Below are positions 61,173-64,000 of a DNA stretch of 64,000 nucleotides, piece by piece. A program made the position numbers and the translations under genes. The notes under the pieces are model-generated. The model was not told where the DNA came from. It worked only from the letters and a program-made list of their open reading frames with translations, and ran no database searches. Each line of letters opens with the position of its first letter. The stretch's first letter is position 1. The stretch lies in the NCBI GenBank assembly GCA_023846275.1, contig CM043877.1:14243107-14307106 (forward strand), written 5' to 3'. The DNA is from Vanilla planifolia (Eukaryota > Streptophyta > Magnoliopsida > Asparagales > Orchidaceae).

Positions 61173-62688
61173 TGAAGTGTTTCGTGCTAAGGAAATCCCA
61201 CAAGAGGGGTGGGTGAATTGTGTATTTAAAATTTTTATAATTTTCGAAATTAAAACTTAAAAGTTTTAAGCACGAATAAAGAAATTTGAACACAAAAGTT
61301 TTTAGGTGGTTCGACTCAAAACCGAGTCTACGTCCACCCCCAACCGGTGTTGGAAAAAATCCACTAAATGCACCAATTACAAGTGGGGTTTTTCGTACGG
61401 TTCACCTCAAACCTAGTTGGGATTTTTACTACGACTAATCCCAAAACTACTTGAGTTTTTTTTGGGCTCAACTCAAACCCGGGGCTTTAGCACTACTGTC
61501 GGGATGCCCTTGCCCCAAAACGAAAAATACAACGATTAGCAAAAAGAACTTAGGAGAAATAGGAGGAAAAAGGGAGGCACACACAATTGAAAAATTAGAG
61601 GGATAGAAATGAGAAAAAAATTGAATCAAGAACCTCTAATTCCAAGCGTCTTGTTGCAGTTCTCCTTTTGAGCTTGAAGGCACCGTTTTTGCTTGTGATT
61701 GCTCGAATTTGAGATCTGAAATCTTTAAAAAATTTAGCAAAGGTAAACTAAATAAATCTTAATTCTTCCCTATTTAGTCCCACACTGCAGAACTGAAGTC
61801 GGCGCACTACTTTATAAGGAATTTGTGCTGTTTAACTCTCGAGCCTCTGTGGGGCTGGCTCCCCCCTTCCTTGACCAGGATTTCATCACCTGGTCGGGTT
61901 GACTTGACCATGCACTGTTCATTAACCGTTGACTGTCGCTGCAGTTTGACCTAGCCGAGCTCCTCTCTGCGGGCTTTGGGCGGGCTTGGCTTAGCCAAGC
62001 ACTGTTCATTTGACTGTTGACCACTACTGTAGTTTGACCTCGCCGTGCTCCTCTCGACGGGCTTTGGGCAGGCATGGCTCGCCCTTTTTCGGGTCAACCA
62101 ATTTTTAATTTCTAAAAAACCTGGACGGGCTAATTGCGTGACGGGTCGGCCCGCCCAGTGCTACAGTGAATTTTCCCGAGACTTAAGCTGTTTTAGGGTT
62201 GATTGGAAGATTTTTTGTGCCAAATATTTTACTATAAGTGTACAACAATAATTTTATATTTTTATAGTAATATAAGTTATTTAAGTATCTATGAAAAGAA
62301 ATTCATAAAAAACAATTCTTACATAATATTAACAAATCAAATACCAATGTCTATATATTTTGTCAATTACGCTTGGCCCAAAAATCAAATATCAGTATTT
62401 TTTAATTTTACAATATTTTTAAATTTTAATACTACTAGTGTACCTCATAATCTCAAAAATTGAACATCTCAATTTCAAGAAAATTAATAGAAACTCAAAT
62501 ATGAAAATTCTAGTACATGTCTCAAATTTCCTTGAAGTATGCCATGGTTTCAAGGTTTTTAGATACCACTATTTTAGACATGTCAAATACATGGCTTGAT
62601 TTAATTAAATATTAATAATTTTACTTAAAATCAAGCCTAAATAAAATATAAACATTTATGCTTGACTCATCAAACACGAGGGGTAACA
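61173..62688 (+). mobile_element. Solo LTR, GC-rich LTR family 1 (copy 3)
   Basis: Runs from TGAAGTGTTTCGTGC to GGGGTAACA, 1516 bp. The target duplication is probably CTTTT: right side 62689-62693, with the left side CTTTTT at 61167-61172 having one extra T. It closely matches the solo LTR at 34279-36136 over its first 430 bases and last 600 bases, but lacks about 340 bases between, including the 60-bp repeats. There is no internal region. Confidence 0.88.
61775..61819 (+). promoter_or_regulatory. Predicted LTR promoter: CCACACTG box and TATA box
   Basis: TAGTCCCACACTG at 61775-61787 and TTTATAAGG at 61811-61819, 36 bases start to start, as in the other family-1 LTRs. Confidence 0.6.
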
Positions 62689-64000
62689 CTTTTAATTGTT
62701 CATAATTCTTGCTTGTTTGGGTGGAGCTTGTTTTTTACAATTTTGCTGATTGTTACATGTAGAATGACCTCCAATTAGCTTTTGATTGTGTTTTTTTGTG
62801 CAATAGAGTTGTCTTCAAAATCTTTTTGGAATTCTTTAAAGTGAAAAATAATTTTTTAATACAACAAAAGGTTATGCATGAAAATTTTAATAACAAAGAG
62901 CTTACAAGTCTTGGTGTTGTTTGAGGTGAGAGAATTTTTGGATTATAGAATCACATAGTGTATATCTTTTATAAAAATAATAGTCTATTCTCTTATTCAA
63001 TTATTTTGGAATCATTTTATTTCAGGTATAGATACACATAAAATTGGATGATATGTCACCCAAAACAATTGGATACCTATTTTTGGTTGTGTTAATGATC
63101 TAAAAACATCTATGTATTATATATCCTTGTGACATGGGTGAAAAATGTGAACTTCTTGTTTTCACTTAAGTTAATTGTTATCTAACAAATAGATTTTGAG
63201 ATGAAAACATGAGATAATGCATAATCAAATATCTCTTTCTATATATATATATATAAACACACTTTGAGAACTTATTATCTTATTGGGTTAAAGTGATGAT
63301 ACTAATCATATGTGTTTATAAAGTAATGTGATGAGAAACATTTTGCACTAATCTATTTGTTGTAAGCATTATTTATCCATTTCAATTTTTTAAGTCTGTA
63401 ATCAACAAAGTGACAATTCCTTTGCACATTAGAAACATAAATTGGCACATGATTATTTTTACATTAAAATGTCGATTGACTTTGATATGACTATATAACT
63501 TCGCTTATAAGTTAAATAAAAGTGTTCTCTTTTTGTAAAATATATATTAATTAGCAAAGAGAAAAATGTTTAAATTTTGTTGATTTAAAAGGGGGAATTT
63601 GATACCCTTTTTTAGGGTTCAAAATTCAAATACTCAAGCAAAAAAATAACAAAATTAAAAATTTAATAAAAAATAATATTAATCTTATTATTTATATTTA
63701 TATTAATATAATATAAATTAAGAACTAATATATTTTAACACTCGCTTTCTCTATAGCTTAGATATTTATCATCAATTTGTCACAATTTTTTTTAAAGGGA
63801 GTTTGACGCTTTGAACATATGGACCAATTGGTTATCGAAAAAAGTAAATTGGGTTCATAAAAAATGGCTGTGGTATATTAGCGAATTGGCCTACTACAAA
63901 AAAGAGAATTCAAAAGTTTAGGAATTTAAGATCAGAACAAAGATGGGGAAACTTAAACGTCTCCCTAAAAGGGATAAGACAAAGTTGAAGAGAAAGTTAT
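62689..64000. other. AT-rich DNA; 63370-63480 matches repeat B
   Basis: Only one feature stands out. The reverse complement of 63370-63480 (GTGACAATTCCTTTGCACAT, TTAGAAACATAAATTGGCAC) matches 13400-13510 at the outer edge of repeat B copy 1. The rest has short TA runs (63242-63256) and no recognised gene. Confidence 0.6.

Noticed and set aside
1-64000. tRNA, rRNA, microRNA or CRISPR features
   Set aside because: No cloverleaf-like sequence with conserved A and B boxes, no rRNA blocks and no regularly spaced repeats were seen by eye. The only tRNA-related signal is the primer-binding site at 38434-38447.

Overview
The window looks like a repeat-rich, gene-poor stretch of a plant nuclear genome. 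The evidence is AT-rich intergenic DNA, TG...CA long terminal repeats (LTRs) with 5-bp target-site duplications (TSDs), Ty1/Copia, Ty3/Gypsy and LINE coding remains, a primer-binding site matching plant initiator tRNA-Met, a decayed insert of plastid atpA, and two decayed copies of a ribonucleotide reductase small-subunit (RNR2) gene. I cannot name the species. I found no intact protein-coding gene, no tRNA or rRNA gene and no CRISPR. Almost every open frame lies in a repeat or is broken.

Layout, left to right. 1-5.3 kb: an old Gypsy pol remnant (- strand) split by a GC-rich solo LTR (412-2606). 5.3-8.0 kb: unassigned AT-rich DNA with a possible SINE/RTE tail. 8.0-12.9 kb: repeat A, interrupted by a 3.2-kb solo LTR (9407-12594). 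13.4-20.4 kb: repeat B, with a gag-like zinc knuckle at one end, an RNR2 pseudogene at the other and two later insertions. 21.7-22.2 kb: the plastid atpA fragment. 22.8-24.0 kb: repeat C. 24.5-26.0 kb: an LTR related to the one at 412. 26.1-28.3 kb: a LINE remnant (- strand). 28.7-32.5 kb: the inverted copy of A. 32.6-44.5 kb: two direct copies of repeat D, one split by a solo LTR (34279-36136), around two Copia remnants. 44.5-48.9 kb: unassigned, with a long (AT)n tract. 48.95-50.1 kb: the second copy of C. 51.8-55.8 kb: the inverted copy of B, with the second RNR2 pseudogene. 56.85-56.96 kb: a near-perfect hairpin. 57.0-57.4 kb: a GC-rich, gene-like fragment. 57.4-61.1 kb: a decayed Copia element (- strand). 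61.17-62.69 kb: another solo LTR. The rest is unassigned.

The main result is the history that can be read from the copies. For two solo LTRs, a paralogous copy inside this window keeps the unoccupied target site, so borders and TSDs can be fixed to the base. The RNR2 copies share downstream flanking sequence, so they spread by segmental duplication rather than by two separate retropositions. I did not find a new functional system; the unexplained items are the hairpin at 56.9 kb, the GC-rich fragment at 57.2 kb and the nature of repeats A, C and D.
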